From: UBA668 sp963720695
Lineage (GTDB): Bacteria > Actinomycetota > Acidimicrobiia > Acidimicrobiales > Ilumatobacteraceae
NCBI GenBank assembly: GCA_963720695.1
Contig: CAVRGG010000001.1
Coordinates: 1,212,633-1,276,632, forward strand
DNA length: 64,000 bases
Direction of reading: 5' to 3'
Numbering within the stretch: the first letter of the stretch is position 1; each line of letters starts with the position of its first letter. Below the pieces are notes generated by a model. It made no database searches and was not told where the DNA came from. It saw only the letters and a list, made by a program, of their open reading frames with translations. Positions 1 to 7,799 of this stretch are shown piece by piece. The translations under genes and the position numbers were made by a program.

Positions 1-654
1 CCGGACACCTTCGAAGCCGAGATGCCGGCGACGCGCAGCGGCACCTACGCGGTCGGGGTGAACGTCACCGCCGACGGGGCGACGGTGCTCGCCGGCAGCA
101 CGCTCGCCAGCGAGAGCTACCCGGCCGAGTACTCCCCCGGCAGCAGCGACGCTGCGCTCATGGCGCGGGTGTCGGCGGCGGCGGACGGGCGCGGCGAGAT
201 CGAGCCCGCCGACGCCTGGCTCTCCGACGGGTTGACCGCAGGGTTCCGGCGCATGGCACTGCTCGGCCCACTGCTCCTGCTCGCCGCGCTCCTGTGGCCG
301 ATCGCCGTGGCGCTGTCACGCCTCTCGGTCCGGGGCGCGACCCTCTCGGGCGCGACGCAGGGCCTGGCAGCCACGGGTCGTCGCGTGCGGGCGTCGCTGC
401 CCCGTCTCGGCGTGGCCGATCCGCACCACACCCCGACGGCGACACCGAACCGCACGGCGACGACAACGCAAACGACCATGCCAACGACCACGCCAACGAC
501 CATGCCAACGACAACGGCGACATCGCAGGCCCCCGCCACGAAGCCGTCGGCGCCCTCGGCGGGGAAGCAGACCGCAGCGGTCAACGAGTTGTTGGCGAGG
601 AAACGGGCTCGGCAGTCGGGCTCGTCCGGCGAGGACGACGCCAGTTCGCCGTGA
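1..654 (+). CDS. C-terminal part of a membrane-anchored VWA-type protein (5'-truncated)
   Basis: The reading frame is open from base 1, so the true start lies upstream; 217 codons are present. The visible part has an extracytoplasmic-looking stretch (SGTYAVGVNVTADGATVL), a YPAEYSPGSSDAALMARVSA segment like that preceding the last membrane helix of many von Willebrand A-domain proteins, one hydrophobic helix (MALLGPLLLLAALLWPIAVA) and a cytoplasmic tail. The tail is low-complexity Thr/Pro (TTMPTTTPTTMPTTT), encoded by a 12-bp tandem repeat, and ends in a charged KRARQSGSSGEDD segment. The VWA domain itself is not in the window, so the family assignment is inference from the C-terminal pattern. 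Its last 74 bases overlap the 3' end of the convergent ccmF-like gene. Confidence 0.55.
   Translation, partial: PDTFEAEMPATRSGTYAVGVNVTADGATVLAGSTLASESYPAEYSPGSSDAALMARVSAAADGRGEIEPADAWLSDGLTAGFRRMALLGPLLLLAALLWPIAVALSRLSVRGATLSGATQGLAATGRRVRASLPRLGVADPHHTPTATPNRTATTTQTTMPTTTPTTMPTTTATSQAPATKPSAPSAGKQTAAVNELLARKRARQSGSSGEDDASSP
472..507 (+). repeat. 12-bp tandem repeat, three copies, in coding sequence
   Basis: Three head-to-tail copies of ACGACCAYGCCA differ only at the seventh-eighth base. They encode the Thr-Thr-Met/Thr-Pro motif of the cytoplasmic tail of the truncated membrane protein, followed by degenerate ACGACAACG units. Slippage at this site would change tail length in steps of four residues without breaking the frame. 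Confidence 0.8.
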
Positions 655-2086
655 GCACGCCGGCGGTCGTCAGCAGCACGCCGAACCACACCAACCACAT
701 CAGCGGCCGCTGCCGGACGACGACCGTCATCGCCCCGCTGTCACTCGCGTCGACGAGGGTGACCTGGATGTCGCGCCACGGCCTCGTGACCATCGCCGTC
801 TCCGCCAGCACACCACCTCGCTCCGGGTAGGCCACGAGCGACGGGCGCATCAGCCGGCCGTTCACCTCGACGTCGGCGACCACCGCCTGCACATCGGCGC
901 GAGGGCCCGGTTCCACGGACACCCCGCGCGCCGTGACGTCGAGACCGGCTGCCCGAACGAGAAGATCGGGGGCGAGCGTGACCTGCTGCTGCTGGTCGAA
1001 CGTGGTGGCCCCGATCCCGACGAGGAGCACCAGGACCCCGACGTGTGCGAGGCGGGCGTGTGGGCGGCGGATGCGCAACGCCAGGAACGGGACGCAGACC
1101 AGCGCCACCAACCCCACCGTGCGGGCGAAGAACTCGCCGCGCACCGCAGCGGGCCGCGACCCGAAGACGTCGATCGCGACGGGCGCCAGCGTGCCCAGCG
1201 CGACCACCACGAGGACCACGGCACCCGCGATCGCGGGCACCCGCGATGCCGGCGGAAGCGCCTCGGAGGTGGCTCGCGGCCGCAGCAGGGCGAACGCCAG
1301 CCCACTGGCGAGCGTCAGCGCGAGCAGCGCCCATCCGACGCTGGCCTGCTCGGAGAAACCGTGGATGCTGGGTGTGGCGCCGGACCGCACGAGCGTGGCG
1401 CCGACGAGCACGAGCATCCACGGTGCGAGCGAGAATGCCCGTCGCTCCGGCACGTGCAGCGCGACGACGGCGGCGAGCCACACCATCAGCGAGGTGTTCT
1501 CCACCGGGTCCCACGCCCAGTAGCCACCCCATCCCTGCTCGACGTAGCTCCACAACCCGCCGATGGCCATCGCCAGGGCAACCACGGCGATGACCGCCCG
1601 CAGCCACACCGTGGGAGCGCGGCCGTCGAGCGCGAACATCGCCGCTCCGAGCGCACACGCCAACCCGACGTACAGCAGCGGCGGATGCACCGCCATCGCC
1701 GGATGCTCGAGGATCGGCGTCAGTCCGAAGCCGCGTAGTGCTGGTGCGTCGAGTGTGCCGAACGGGCTCACCAGCCAGAGGTCGATCGCGGTCAGCAGCA
1801 CGACGGTGGCCGTGGCGAACCACAGCACCGCCGGACGACGCACCCGCCACGCGGCGATGGACGCAACGAGGCCGACGATGCCGGCGAACAGCAGCAGCGA
1901 TCCCTCGCTGCCACCCCACACGCCGGCGAGGCGGTAGTACCACGGCGCATCCCGCCGGCTCTGGCCGGCGACGTACCGCCAGTCGAGCTCGTTGGTGAGG
2001 AAGGCGACGCCGAGCCGTACGAGCGCCAGCCACACCACGACGGTGACGCCCCAAAGGGCGTTGCGGGCTGCGGTGACGGGCTGCAC
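581..2086 (-). CDS. ccmF: CcmF/CcsA-family cytochrome c haem lyase
   Basis: A 501-residue polytopic membrane protein of the cytochrome c assembly family, which handles haem for attachment to apocytochrome c at the outer face of the membrane. The haem-binding WWD signature is clear (GGYWAWDPVENTSLMVWL), and the upstream APWYYRLAGVWGGSEGSLLL segment is typical of CcmF rather than CcsA. About twelve hydrophobic segments are visible, with a soluble loop near residues 350-450 before the last helix. It is shorter than the roughly 640 residues usual for proteobacterial CcmF. The start is GTG. It lies 33 nt downstream of arsI on the same strand, so read-through from the arsI promoter is possible, though the two products share no obvious pathway. 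No other ccm genes are in the window. Confidence 0.8.
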   Translation of the reverse strand: MQPVTAARNALWGVTVVVWLALVRLGVAFLTNELDWRYVAGQSRRDAPWYYRLAGVWGGSEGSLLLFAGIVGLVASIAAWRVRRPAVLWFATATVVLLTAIDLWLVSPFGTLDAPALRGFGLTPILEHPAMAVHPPLLYVGLACALGAAMFALDGRAPTVWLRAVIAVVALAMAIGGLWSYVEQGWGGYWAWDPVENTSLMVWLAAVVALHVPERRAFSLAPWMLVLVGATLVRSGATPSIHGFSEQASVGWALLALTLASGLAFALLRPRATSEALPPASRVPAIAGAVVLVVVALGTLAPVAIDVFGSRPAAVRGEFFARTVGLVALVCVPFLALRIRRPHARLAHVGVLVLLVGIGATTFDQQQQVTLAPDLLVRAAGLDVTARGVSVEPGPRADVQAVVADVEVNGRLMRPSLVAYPERGGVLAETAMVTRPWRDIQVTLVDASDSGAMTVVVRQRPLMWLVWFGVLLTTAGVLTANWRRPRRTSPTAEPVSSPTTR

Positions 2087-2119
2087 TTGCTCAGTCTTGT
2101 CGGCCCGAGCAGCGCGTGG

Positions 2120-2575
2120 TCAGCAGCAGCGCCCGAGGGTGACCGGCTCGGCCATCGACGCTTCGCCCACGACCGGTGCACAGCACTCGGACTCGGCCGG
2201 ATGCATCACGTCCGCAGGCGCGAGCACGGTGTAGATCTCGAAGTCGGTGGGGCCGCCGTCGACCCAGAACTTGTCCTGGACGGCGAAGCAACAGGTGGTC
2301 TCGCCCTCGACGACGCTGGCGAGGCCCTCGGCCGTGATCCGTCGGTGCTGCTCGGCGACCTGGTCGCGGGTCTCGACTTCGACGCCGAGGTGATTGATCG
2401 ATCCGTGCTCGGCCTCGGCGTTCTCGATGAGCACGAGCTTGAGCGGCGGGTCGGCGATGGCGAAGTTCGCGTAACCGGGCTTGATCTTGGCGGGAGTGGC
2501 CGAGAACAGCGCGCTGTAGTGGGCGATGGCGGCATCGAGGTCGGTGACGTTGAGGGCGAGTTGGACACGTGACAT
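2120..2575 (-). CDS. arsI: ArsI/CadI-type organoarsenical C-As lyase (glyoxalase fold)
   Basis: A 151-residue vicinal-oxygen-chelate protein matching the ArsI/CadI family, whose studied members cleave the carbon-arsenic bond of trivalent organoarsenicals such as MAs(III) using Fe(II) and O2. Seen here are the N-terminal SRVQLALNV strand, the PGYANFAIADPPLKLVLIE core, His62 in NHLGVEVE, the vicinal pair Cys95-Cys96 that binds As(III), and Glu113 in DFEIY as a metal ligand. The C-terminus carries two further Cys pairs (ECCAP and a terminal RCC), as in many homologues. A GGAG ribosome site precedes the ATG. It diverges from an arsR gene across an operator. In mycobacteria the same family is called CadI because cadmium induces it, so the natural inducer could be arsenic or cadmium. 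Confidence 0.88.
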   Translation of the reverse strand: MSRVQLALNVTDLDAAIAHYSALFSATPAKIKPGYANFAIADPPLKLVLIENAEAEHGSINHLGVEVETRDQVAEQHRRITAEGLASVVEGETTCCFAVQDKFWVDGGPTDFEIYTVLAPADVMHPAESECCAPVVGEASMAEPVTLGRCC

Positions 2576-2623
2576 GGGAACTCCTTCGAACGGGATCGGG
2601 ATGTTATATTGATCGATGTCGAT

Positions 2624-2658
2624 ACCCTAACCAAGACATTGATGACTGTCAATGTCTT
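2624..2658. promoter_or_regulatory. ArsR-type operator and arsI promoter
   Basis: A perfect 10-bp inverted repeat, AAGACATTGA-N6-TCAATGTCTT, occupies 2633-2658 between the divergent arsI and arsR genes. On the minus strand it contains TTGACA (2652-2647), followed after 17 nt by TAGGGT (2629-2624), a good -35/-10 pair for arsI. A regulator bound here would cover the -35 box and spacer. A weaker dyad, TATTGAT..TCGATA, lies at about 2607-2624. ArsR-family operators are typically AT-rich dyads with TTGA/TCAA half-sites, which is what is seen. Confidence 0.75.
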
Positions 2659-2683
2659 CGTCGAATCAGCACGAGGAGTTCCC

Positions 2684-3028
2684 ATGGCACGCTCCGTCCG
2701 ACCCGAGACGCCCACCATCGTGCAGTGCTGTGGCGGTGTCGGTGACGCGGCGCTCACCGTCGAACAGGCCGACTCGCTGGCAGCGGCATTCGCCGCGCTC
2801 GCCGATCCCGCCCGCCTCAGGGTGCTTTCACTGATCGCGACCTCCGACGCAGGCGAGGTGTGCGCCTGCGACCTGGTCGGACCGCTGGGCAAGAGCCAGC
2901 CGACGGTGAGTCACCATCTCAAGGTCCTCCGCGAGGCCGGCCTCGTCGTGTCCGACAAACGAGGCGTGTGGATGTGGTACCGGGTGGTGCCCGAACGGCT
3001 CGTCGAACTGCGCGACGCGCTGGCCTGA
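2684..3028 (+). CDS. arsR: ArsR-family metalloregulator
   Basis: A 114-residue winged-helix repressor of the ArsR/SmtB family, expected to bind the adjacent dyad and release it on binding As(III) or another thiophilic metal. The ATG at 2684 is chosen because GAGGAG lies 5 nt upstream; an earlier in-frame ATG at 2609 would put the start inside the operator. The helix-turn-helix reads SQPTVSHHLKVLREAGLV. Candidate sensor cysteines are the CCGG near the N-terminus and the GEVCACDL pair just before the recognition helix; this CxC position matches the As(III) site of classical ArsR. It is divergent from arsI, so autoregulation plus control of arsI is the simplest reading. Confidence 0.88.
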   Translation: MARSVRPETPTIVQCCGGVGDAALTVEQADSLAAAFAALADPARLRVLSLIATSDAGEVCACDLVGPLGKSQPTVSHHLKVLREAGLVVSDKRGVWMWYRVVPERLVELRDALA

Positions 3029-3032
3029 TCGA

Positions 3033-3884
3033 TCAGTCCACCCAGCGCTCGATGCGCGCTGCGGCGGAGTCGTCACCGAGGAGCTCGCACAGCGCTGCCA
3101 CACGCGGATGTGACGCCCCTCTCCACGCGAGGTCGGTGGCGACCTGTCGCAACGGGAGATCGATGCGCAGTCGGGAGAGGTCGCGACACAGCAACGCCTC
3201 CTCGCGGCGCTCACTCAGAGAAGCCGCGAGCGCCTTCTTGTTGCGCACCGAGACGTCCCACGTGGCGGCGTCGAGCGGGATCGCGTCGACCGTGCCGTAG
3301 CGAGCGAGCATCGTGCCCGCGGATCGAAGCCCCCAGCCGGGCACGCCGGGCAGACCGTCGCTGCGGTCGCCGACGAGGGCGAACAGGTCCGGGATCTGAT
3401 CGGGGGCCACCCCGTATCGTTCGAACACGGCGGGTTCGTCGGTGACCACGTCGCGAATGCGGTCGAGCACGACGACGCGCTCCCCCACGACGCACTGGTT
3501 GAAGTCGTTGTCGGTCGCACAGATCACCACCTGCGAGACGTCGTGATCGGCGGCGAAACGCGCCGCCGCAGTGGCGAGGATCTCGTCGGCCTGATAGCGG
3601 CCGCTCGGCCACATCGTGACGCCGAGGCTGCGGGCGACGGCGGCGGCGAGCGGCGCCTGGGCGGCGATGAGGGCCTCGGCGCCTTGGCCCCGACGTGGGG
3701 GCGGGGCGACGACCGAGTCGAACGCAACGGCGACGTGGGTGACGTCGGGTTGGGCGAGCAGTGCCACGAGCGTCGCGAACAGCCCCCTCGCTGCCCCGAC
3801 CTCGTGCCCGTCGTGCTGTGCTCGAGGCGCGCCGTGGAAGCAGCGGAACAGTTCGAAGGTTCCGTCGACCAGATGAACTTTCAA
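3033..3884 (-). CDS. 5'-3' exonuclease / flap-endonuclease domain protein
   Basis: A stand-alone 283-residue FEN-type nuclease resembling the N-terminal domain of DNA polymerase I. It should remove 5' flaps or RNA primers using two divalent metal ions. Visible signatures are the N-terminal VHLVDGTFELFRCFHG, the metal-binding ADEILATAA and CATDNDFNQCV blocks, and the helix-hairpin-helix metal motif GDRSDGLPGVPGWG. The start codon is TTG with GGGGG just upstream; no better start was seen. It is convergent with arsR, with only four bases between the stops, and lies 40 nt downstream of the thioredoxin gene on the same strand. Many actinobacteria carry such a paralogue beside a full-length polA. 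Confidence 0.85.
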   Translation of the reverse strand: MKVHLVDGTFELFRCFHGAPRAQHDGHEVGAARGLFATLVALLAQPDVTHVAVAFDSVVAPPPRRGQGAEALIAAQAPLAAAVARSLGVTMWPSGRYQADEILATAAARFAADHDVSQVVICATDNDFNQCVVGERVVVLDRIRDVVTDEPAVFERYGVAPDQIPDLFALVGDRSDGLPGVPGWGLRSAGTMLARYGTVDAIPLDAATWDVSVRNKKALAASLSERREEALLCRDLSRLRIDLPLRQVATDLAWRGASHPRVAALCELLGDDSAAARIERWVD

Positions 3885-3924
3885 GGCACCCCCACGGCCG
3901 ATGTGCGCTCGCTGCGAGCGATGC

Positions 3925-4629
3925 TCAGAAGAGCCTGGCTGTCAGCTTCTTGCGGTAGCCGGCTGTTCGGGGGTCGTCGGGACCCATCAGCTCGAGGATG
4001 TCGAGGAAGCGCTGACGCGCGTCCTCGTCGGCCTTGACCTCGTCGAGGAGCGCCTCGAGCGTGGCGTCGTGGTCGTCATCGGGGGCGAACGGCACTCGGG
4101 CCTTGGCGGCCACCACCCTGGTGCGGTCGGACTCGGGAATTCGTGCCAGGAACTGCAGCGCCTGCTCGCCCTCACCGCGGGCCACGAGGAGCTCGGCGAG
4201 GCCGACGATCGCATCCTCGTTGCCCGGGTCGAGCTCGAGTGCCGCCCGGTAGGAGCCCTCGGTCCCCTCGGCGATGAGCGCCGCCAGGGTCTGCTCACCC
4301 TCGCTGGGAATGAGCGTGTCGACGAACTGCTGCACGACGTGCTCGGCCATCGCACCCATGAAACCGTCGACGACCTGCCCGTCCTTGAGCGCGTACACCG
4401 CTGGGATGGACTGCACCTGGAAGGCCTGCGAGATCGCCGGGTTCTGGTCGGTGTCGACCTTGACCAGCTCGACCTGGCCGTCGGTGGCGTCGATCACCTT
4501 CTCCAGGATCGGCCCGAGCGTGCGGCACGGGCCACACCACGGCGCCCAGAGGTCGACCACCACGGGCACGGTGAACGACCGCTCGATGACGTCGGTCTGG
4601 AAGGTTGCGTCGGTGACATCGGTGGACAT
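3925..4629 (-). CDS. thioredoxin-TPR protein (CnoX/YbbN-like)
   Basis: 234 residues. Residues 1-110 form a thioredoxin domain with the active site WCGPC (Cys32 and Cys35) and the cis-proline motif QSIPAV. The C-terminal half is helical with TPR character (SYRAALELDPGNEDAIVGLAELLVARG begins at about residue 135). The YbbN/CnoX family acts as a redox-linked holdase that passes clients to chaperonins; proteins with an intact CxxC may also keep reductase activity. The ATG at 4629 is preferred over longer upstream starts because a TATCGT -10 element sits 6 nt before it, as expected for a leaderless message. It is divergent from the phosphotransferase gene across a 61-bp region with an 18-bp palindrome. 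Confidence 0.88.
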   Translation of the reverse strand: MSTDVTDATFQTDVIERSFTVPVVVDLWAPWCGPCRTLGPILEKVIDATDGQVELVKVDTDQNPAISQAFQVQSIPAVYALKDGQVVDGFMGAMAEHVVQQFVDTLIPSEGEQTLAALIAEGTEGSYRAALELDPGNEDAIVGLAELLVARGEGEQALQFLARIPESDRTRVVAAKARVPFAPDDDHDATLEALLDEVKADEDARQRFLDILELMGPDDPRTAGYRKKLTARLF

Positions 4630-4635
4630 GAGGGC

Positions 4636-4681
4636 ACGATACCGCCCGAGGGCGGTACCGACCGCCCGGCGCCGATACGGT
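4636..4681. promoter_or_regulatory. divergent promoters with an 18-bp palindrome
   Basis: TACCGCCC-GA-GGGCGGTA (4640-4657) is a perfect dyad lying between two back-to-back -10 elements: TATCGT (4641-4636, minus) for the thioredoxin gene and TACGGT (4676-4681, plus) for the phosphotransferase gene. The dyad overlaps the first of these. It could be a repressor site acting on both genes. The regulator is not identifiable from the sequence. Confidence 0.5.
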
Positions 4682-4690
4682 ACGAACACC

Positions 4691-5725
4691 ATGACCGACG
4701 TGCCTGGCATCAATGTCCCCGCAGTCACCGAGTGGCTGCACGCCAACGTGCCCACCGCCCATGGACCGTTCACGTTCGACGTCATCGCCGGTGGCCACTC
4801 CAACCTGACCTACGCCGTCACGGGCACGGACGGCGCCAGATTCGTCGTGCGCCGGCCGCCGCTCGGACACGTGCTGGCCAGCGCGCACGACATGGGGCGC
4901 GAGCACCGCATCATCAGCGGCCTGCAGTCGTCGGCCGTGCCGGTCGCCCCCGCGCTCGGGTTCTGCGACGACCCTGCGGTGAACGACGCCCCGTTCTACG
5001 TGATGGGCTTCGTCGACGGGTACGTGCTGCGCGATCGGGCGACGGCCGAGGCCGTGCTGAGCACCGACGCCCGACGGACGGCGAGCGAGTCGCTCGTCGA
5101 CACGATGGTGGCCATCCACTCCGTCGATCTGGCGGCGTCGGGTCTCGCCGAGTTGGGCAAGCACGAGGGGTACATCGCCCGCCAGTTGAAGCGGTGGTAC
5201 GGCCAGTGGAACCAGCAGAAGACACGCGAGCTCACCGCGGTCGACACCGTCCACGACGAACTGTCCCGCCGAATCCCCGAGCAGGGTCCGGCCACGATCG
5301 TCCACGGCGACTACCGACTCGACAACTGCATGGTCGACGCGCAGGGACACGTGGTCGCCGTGCTCGATTGGGAGATCTGCACGCTCGGCGATCCGCTGGC
5401 CGACCTCGGGTTGCTGCAGGTGTACTGGACCGGCCCCCACGACCCGGCCTCGGCATGGAACGGGTCCGCCACCACCGCGCCTGGCTTCTTCGAACGGAGC
5501 GAACTGGCCGAGCGATACGCGGCCGTGTCCGGCCGCGACATCTCTGCGCTGCCGTTCTACGTGTCCTTCGCGTACTGGAAGCTGGCGTGCATCCTGGAGG
5601 GCGTCTACTCGCGCTACCTCGGTGGGGCGCTCGGGGTGCGCGACGCCGCCGAGCTCGAGCCGTTCAAGCTCCAGGTCGACGCGGCCGCGGCGAGCGCGCT
5701 GGCACAGTTGGAGACGTTGTCGTGA
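4691..5725 (+). CDS. APH-fold phosphotransferase (ACAD10/11-type family)
   Basis: 344 residues of the aminoglycoside-phosphotransferase/choline-kinase fold. The catalytic Brenner-type motif is HGDYRLDNCMVD, the metal-binding motif is LDWEICTLGDPLADLG, and an N-terminal GGHSNLTYAV..FVVRRPP block matches the nucleotide-binding lobe. This subfamily is usually found next to acyl-CoA dehydrogenases; human ACAD10/11 carry it as a domain that phosphorylates 4-hydroxy acids for breakdown. No acyl-CoA dehydrogenase is adjacent here, so the substrate is open. The ATG lies 9 nt after a TACGGT -10 element, with no clear ribosome site. The stop overlaps the PAC2 gene start (GTGA), so the two are translationally coupled. 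Confidence 0.8.
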   Translation: MTDVPGINVPAVTEWLHANVPTAHGPFTFDVIAGGHSNLTYAVTGTDGARFVVRRPPLGHVLASAHDMGREHRIISGLQSSAVPVAPALGFCDDPAVNDAPFYVMGFVDGYVLRDRATAEAVLSTDARRTASESLVDTMVAIHSVDLAASGLAELGKHEGYIARQLKRWYGQWNQQKTRELTAVDTVHDELSRRIPEQGPATIVHGDYRLDNCMVDAQGHVVAVLDWEICTLGDPLADLGLLQVYWTGPHDPASAWNGSATTAPGFFERSELAERYAAVSGRDISALPFYVSFAYWKLACILEGVYSRYLGGALGVRDAAELEPFKLQVDAAAASALAQLETLS

Positions 5726-6597
5726 CCGCGGCCTACGAGATCCACGGCGAACTTCCGGAGCTCGACCGGCCGGTGCTGGTGGTGATGCTCAGCGGATGGA
5801 TCGACGCGAGCGGTGCGGCGGCCTCGGCCATGAGCACACTCGACTCCGGCTGCGCGACCACACCACTGGTCACCTTCGACAGCGACACGTTCATCGACTA
5901 CCGGGCCCGTCGACCGATCATGGAGCTCCGCGACGGCGTCAACACGCGGCTCGTCTGGAGCGACATCCAGCTCAACTCGGGCACCGACCCGAACGGTCAT
6001 CCGGTGCTCACCCTCACCGGACCCGAGCCCGACGCGCAGTGGCGCGGCTTCGCGTCGGCGGTGTCCGAGCTCGCGCTGCGGCTCGGCGTGTACCAGATGG
6101 TCGCGCTCGGGAGCTACCCGTTCGCCGCACCGCACACCCGCCCCGCACGTCTGTCCAGTACGTCACCGTCGGCCGACGTGATCGCCAATGTGCCGTACCT
6201 GAAGAGCTCCGTCGACGTGCCTGCAGGCGTGAGCGCGGTGCTCGAACACGGCCTCACCGAGGCGGGCATCGCGTCGTTGGGCCTGTGGGTGCAGGTGCCG
6301 CACTACGTGAGCGCGATGAGCTACCCCGCCGCGTCGGTCGCCCTGCTCGACGGGCTCCGCGAAGTCACCGGGATCACGGTCGACGCCACCTCGCTCGCGT
6401 CGGAGGCGGAGATCCAGCGGGCACGCATCGACCAACTCGTCAGCAGCAACGACGAGCACCGTGAGATGGTGCGCCAGCTCGAGCTGGCGTACGACCAGGC
6501 CGCGCAGGAGAGCAACTCGCTCGGCACCGCCGACCTCCCGAGTGGCGACGAGCTCGCCGCCGAGTTCGAACGGTTCCTCCGCGACCAGGACGACTGA
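5722..6597 (+). CDS. PAC2-family protein
   Basis: 291 residues of the PAC2 family, which includes eukaryotic proteasome-assembly chaperone 2 and actinobacterial homologues of uncertain role. Visible are the VLVVMLSGWIDASGAA opening, the YRARRPIMELRDG block, the GSYPFAAPHTRP segment and a charged helical C-terminus ending EFERFLRDQDD. The start is GTG in a 4-bp GTGA overlap with the upstream phosphotransferase. Actinobacteria of this class usually have 20S proteasomes, so a role in their assembly or regulation is possible but unproven; no proteasome genes are in the window. Confidence 0.85.
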   Translation: MTAAYEIHGELPELDRPVLVVMLSGWIDASGAAASAMSTLDSGCATTPLVTFDSDTFIDYRARRPIMELRDGVNTRLVWSDIQLNSGTDPNGHPVLTLTGPEPDAQWRGFASAVSELALRLGVYQMVALGSYPFAAPHTRPARLSSTSPSADVIANVPYLKSSVDVPAGVSAVLEHGLTEAGIASLGLWVQVPHYVSAMSYPAASVALLDGLREVTGITVDATSLASEAEIQRARIDQLVSSNDEHREMVRQLELAYDQAAQESNSLGTADLPSGDELAAEFERFLRDQDD

Positions 6598-6624
6598 CTC
6601 ACGAGCGACTCACGACTGACTCAC
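6596..6624 (+). promoter_or_regulatory. three direct repeats at 11-bp spacing
   Basis: GACTCAC occurs at 6596, 6607 and 6618, exactly one helical turn apart, upstream of the F420-type oxidoreductase gene. The first copy overlaps the PAC2 stop codon. OmpR-family regulators such as Streptomyces PhoP bind direct repeats with 11-nt spacing (GTTCACC-N4). Read in that register, the units are ACTCACG, ACTCACG and ACTCACC, which share the TCAC core. This is a candidate operator, not a proven PHO box. Confidence 0.4.
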
Positions 6625-6676
6625 CCACGCTGTCGCGCGACTACCTTGCTGTCACGTTCGAGGCACGGAGGGAACC

Positions 6677-7696
6677 ATGAAGGTCGACGGAGGCATCAGC
6701 ACGAACCTGCACACGGCAGGAGCGCAGGCCAAGGAGCTGGAGGCCGCCGGCTACAGCGGCGCGTGGACGGCAGAGACGAGCCACGACCCGTTCTTCCCCC
6801 TCCTGCTCGGCGCCGAGCACACCGAGACGCTCGAGCTCGGCACGTCGATCGCGGTCGCGTTCGCCCGCAACCCGATGACGCTCGCCAACATCGGCTGGGA
6901 CCTGCAGTCGTTCTCCAAGGGCCGCTTCATCCTGGGGCTGGGCAGCCAGATCAAGCCGCACATCACCAAGCGCTTCAGCATGGAGTGGAGCCACCCGGCC
7001 CCTCGCATGCGCGAGATGATCATGGCCATCCGCGCCATCTGGGACACGTGGGAGAACGGGACCCCTCTGGCCTTCCGCGGCGACTTCTACACGCACACGT
7101 TGATGACCCCGTTCTTCACGCCCGAACGCGCCGATCTCGCCGGTTTCGGTGTGCCGAAGATCTTCCTCGCCGGTGTCGGTGAACTGATGACCGAGGTCGC
7201 CGGCGAGGTCTGCGACGGCTTCCTCTGCCACGGCTTCACCACGGAGAAGTACCTGCGCGAGGTCACGATCCCGGCACTCGCCCGGGGTCGCGCCAAGGCC
7301 GGCAAGACGATGGAGGGGTTCGAGATCATCGGCCCGTCGTTCGTCGTCACCGGCAACACCGAGGAGGAGATGGCGGCAGCGGCGGCCGGCACTCGTCAGC
7401 AGATCGCGTTCTACGGCAGCACCCCGGCCTACCGCGGCGTCCTCGACGTGCACGGCTGGGGCGGGATGCAGGAGGAACTGAACCGCCTCTCCAAGCTGGG
7501 CGAGTGGGTCGAGATGGGCAACCTCATCACCGACGAGGTGCTCAACACCTTCGCCGTCGTCGGCCAGCCCGAGACGGTTGCGCCGGAACTTCACCGCCGC
7601 TACGGCGACGTCATCCAGCGGATCAGCTTCTACGCGCCGTACAAGAGCGACCCGGAGCGTTGGGCCCAGGTCCTCGCCGACCTGAAAGCCGCCTGA
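6677..7696 (+). CDS. F420-dependent LLM-class oxidoreductase
   Basis: 339 residues of the luciferase-like monooxygenase superfamily, in the actinobacterial subgroup that uses deazaflavin F420. Typical segments are the N-terminal VDGGISTNLHTAGAQAKELE, the GYSGAWTAETSHDPFFPLLL barrel strand, LELGTSIAVAFARNPMTLAN, and the LGLGSQIKPHITKRFSM loop that faces the cofactor phosphate. It should transfer hydride between F420 and a small organic substrate in the cytosol; the substrate cannot be told from sequence. A strong GGAGGG ribosome site lies 4 nt before the ATG, so unlike many neighbours the message has a leader. Three 11-bp-spaced repeats lie in the upstream gap. It converges on an SDR gene across a strong hairpin. 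Confidence 0.85.
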   Translation: MKVDGGISTNLHTAGAQAKELEAAGYSGAWTAETSHDPFFPLLLGAEHTETLELGTSIAVAFARNPMTLANIGWDLQSFSKGRFILGLGSQIKPHITKRFSMEWSHPAPRMREMIMAIRAIWDTWENGTPLAFRGDFYTHTLMTPFFTPERADLAGFGVPKIFLAGVGELMTEVAGEVCDGFLCHGFTTEKYLREVTIPALARGRAKAGKTMEGFEIIGPSFVVTGNTEEEMAAAAAGTRQQIAFYGSTPAYRGVLDVHGWGGMQEELNRLSKLGEWVEMGNLITDEVLNTFAVVGQPETVAPELHRRYGDVIQRISFYAPYKSDPERWAQVLADLKAA

Positions 7697-7732
7697 TCCC
7701 GTCGGCTTCTGGTCAGGGATCTGCCCGTGGCC

Positions 7733-7783
7733 GCTTCTGGGCAGGGCTGTTCCCGGAAACCGGGAACAGCCCTGTCCAGAAGC
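7733..7783. terminator. 24-bp hairpin between convergent genes
   Basis: Arms 7733-7756 and 7760-7783 pair over 24 bp with one G.T position; the loop is AAA. The core is CAGGGCTGTTCCCGG and its complement. There is no T-tract, so it would act as a GC-only, bidirectional terminator for the LLM and SDR genes. A degenerate extra half (GGCTTCTGGTCAGGGATCTG, 7713-7732) stands immediately upstream. The hairpin at 18487-18535 has the same consensus. Confidence 0.75.
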
Positions 7784-7799
7784 CGTCGTGCGAACGGGT

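Noticed and set aside
472..507. Short CRISPR-like repeat
   Set aside because: The units are contiguous 12-mers without spacers and in frame with a Thr/Pro-rich coding tail.
22..698. Several short frames antisense to the first gene
   Set aside because: They are composition shadows of the truncated membrane-protein frame and of the ccmF-like gene end, with no start signals or domains.
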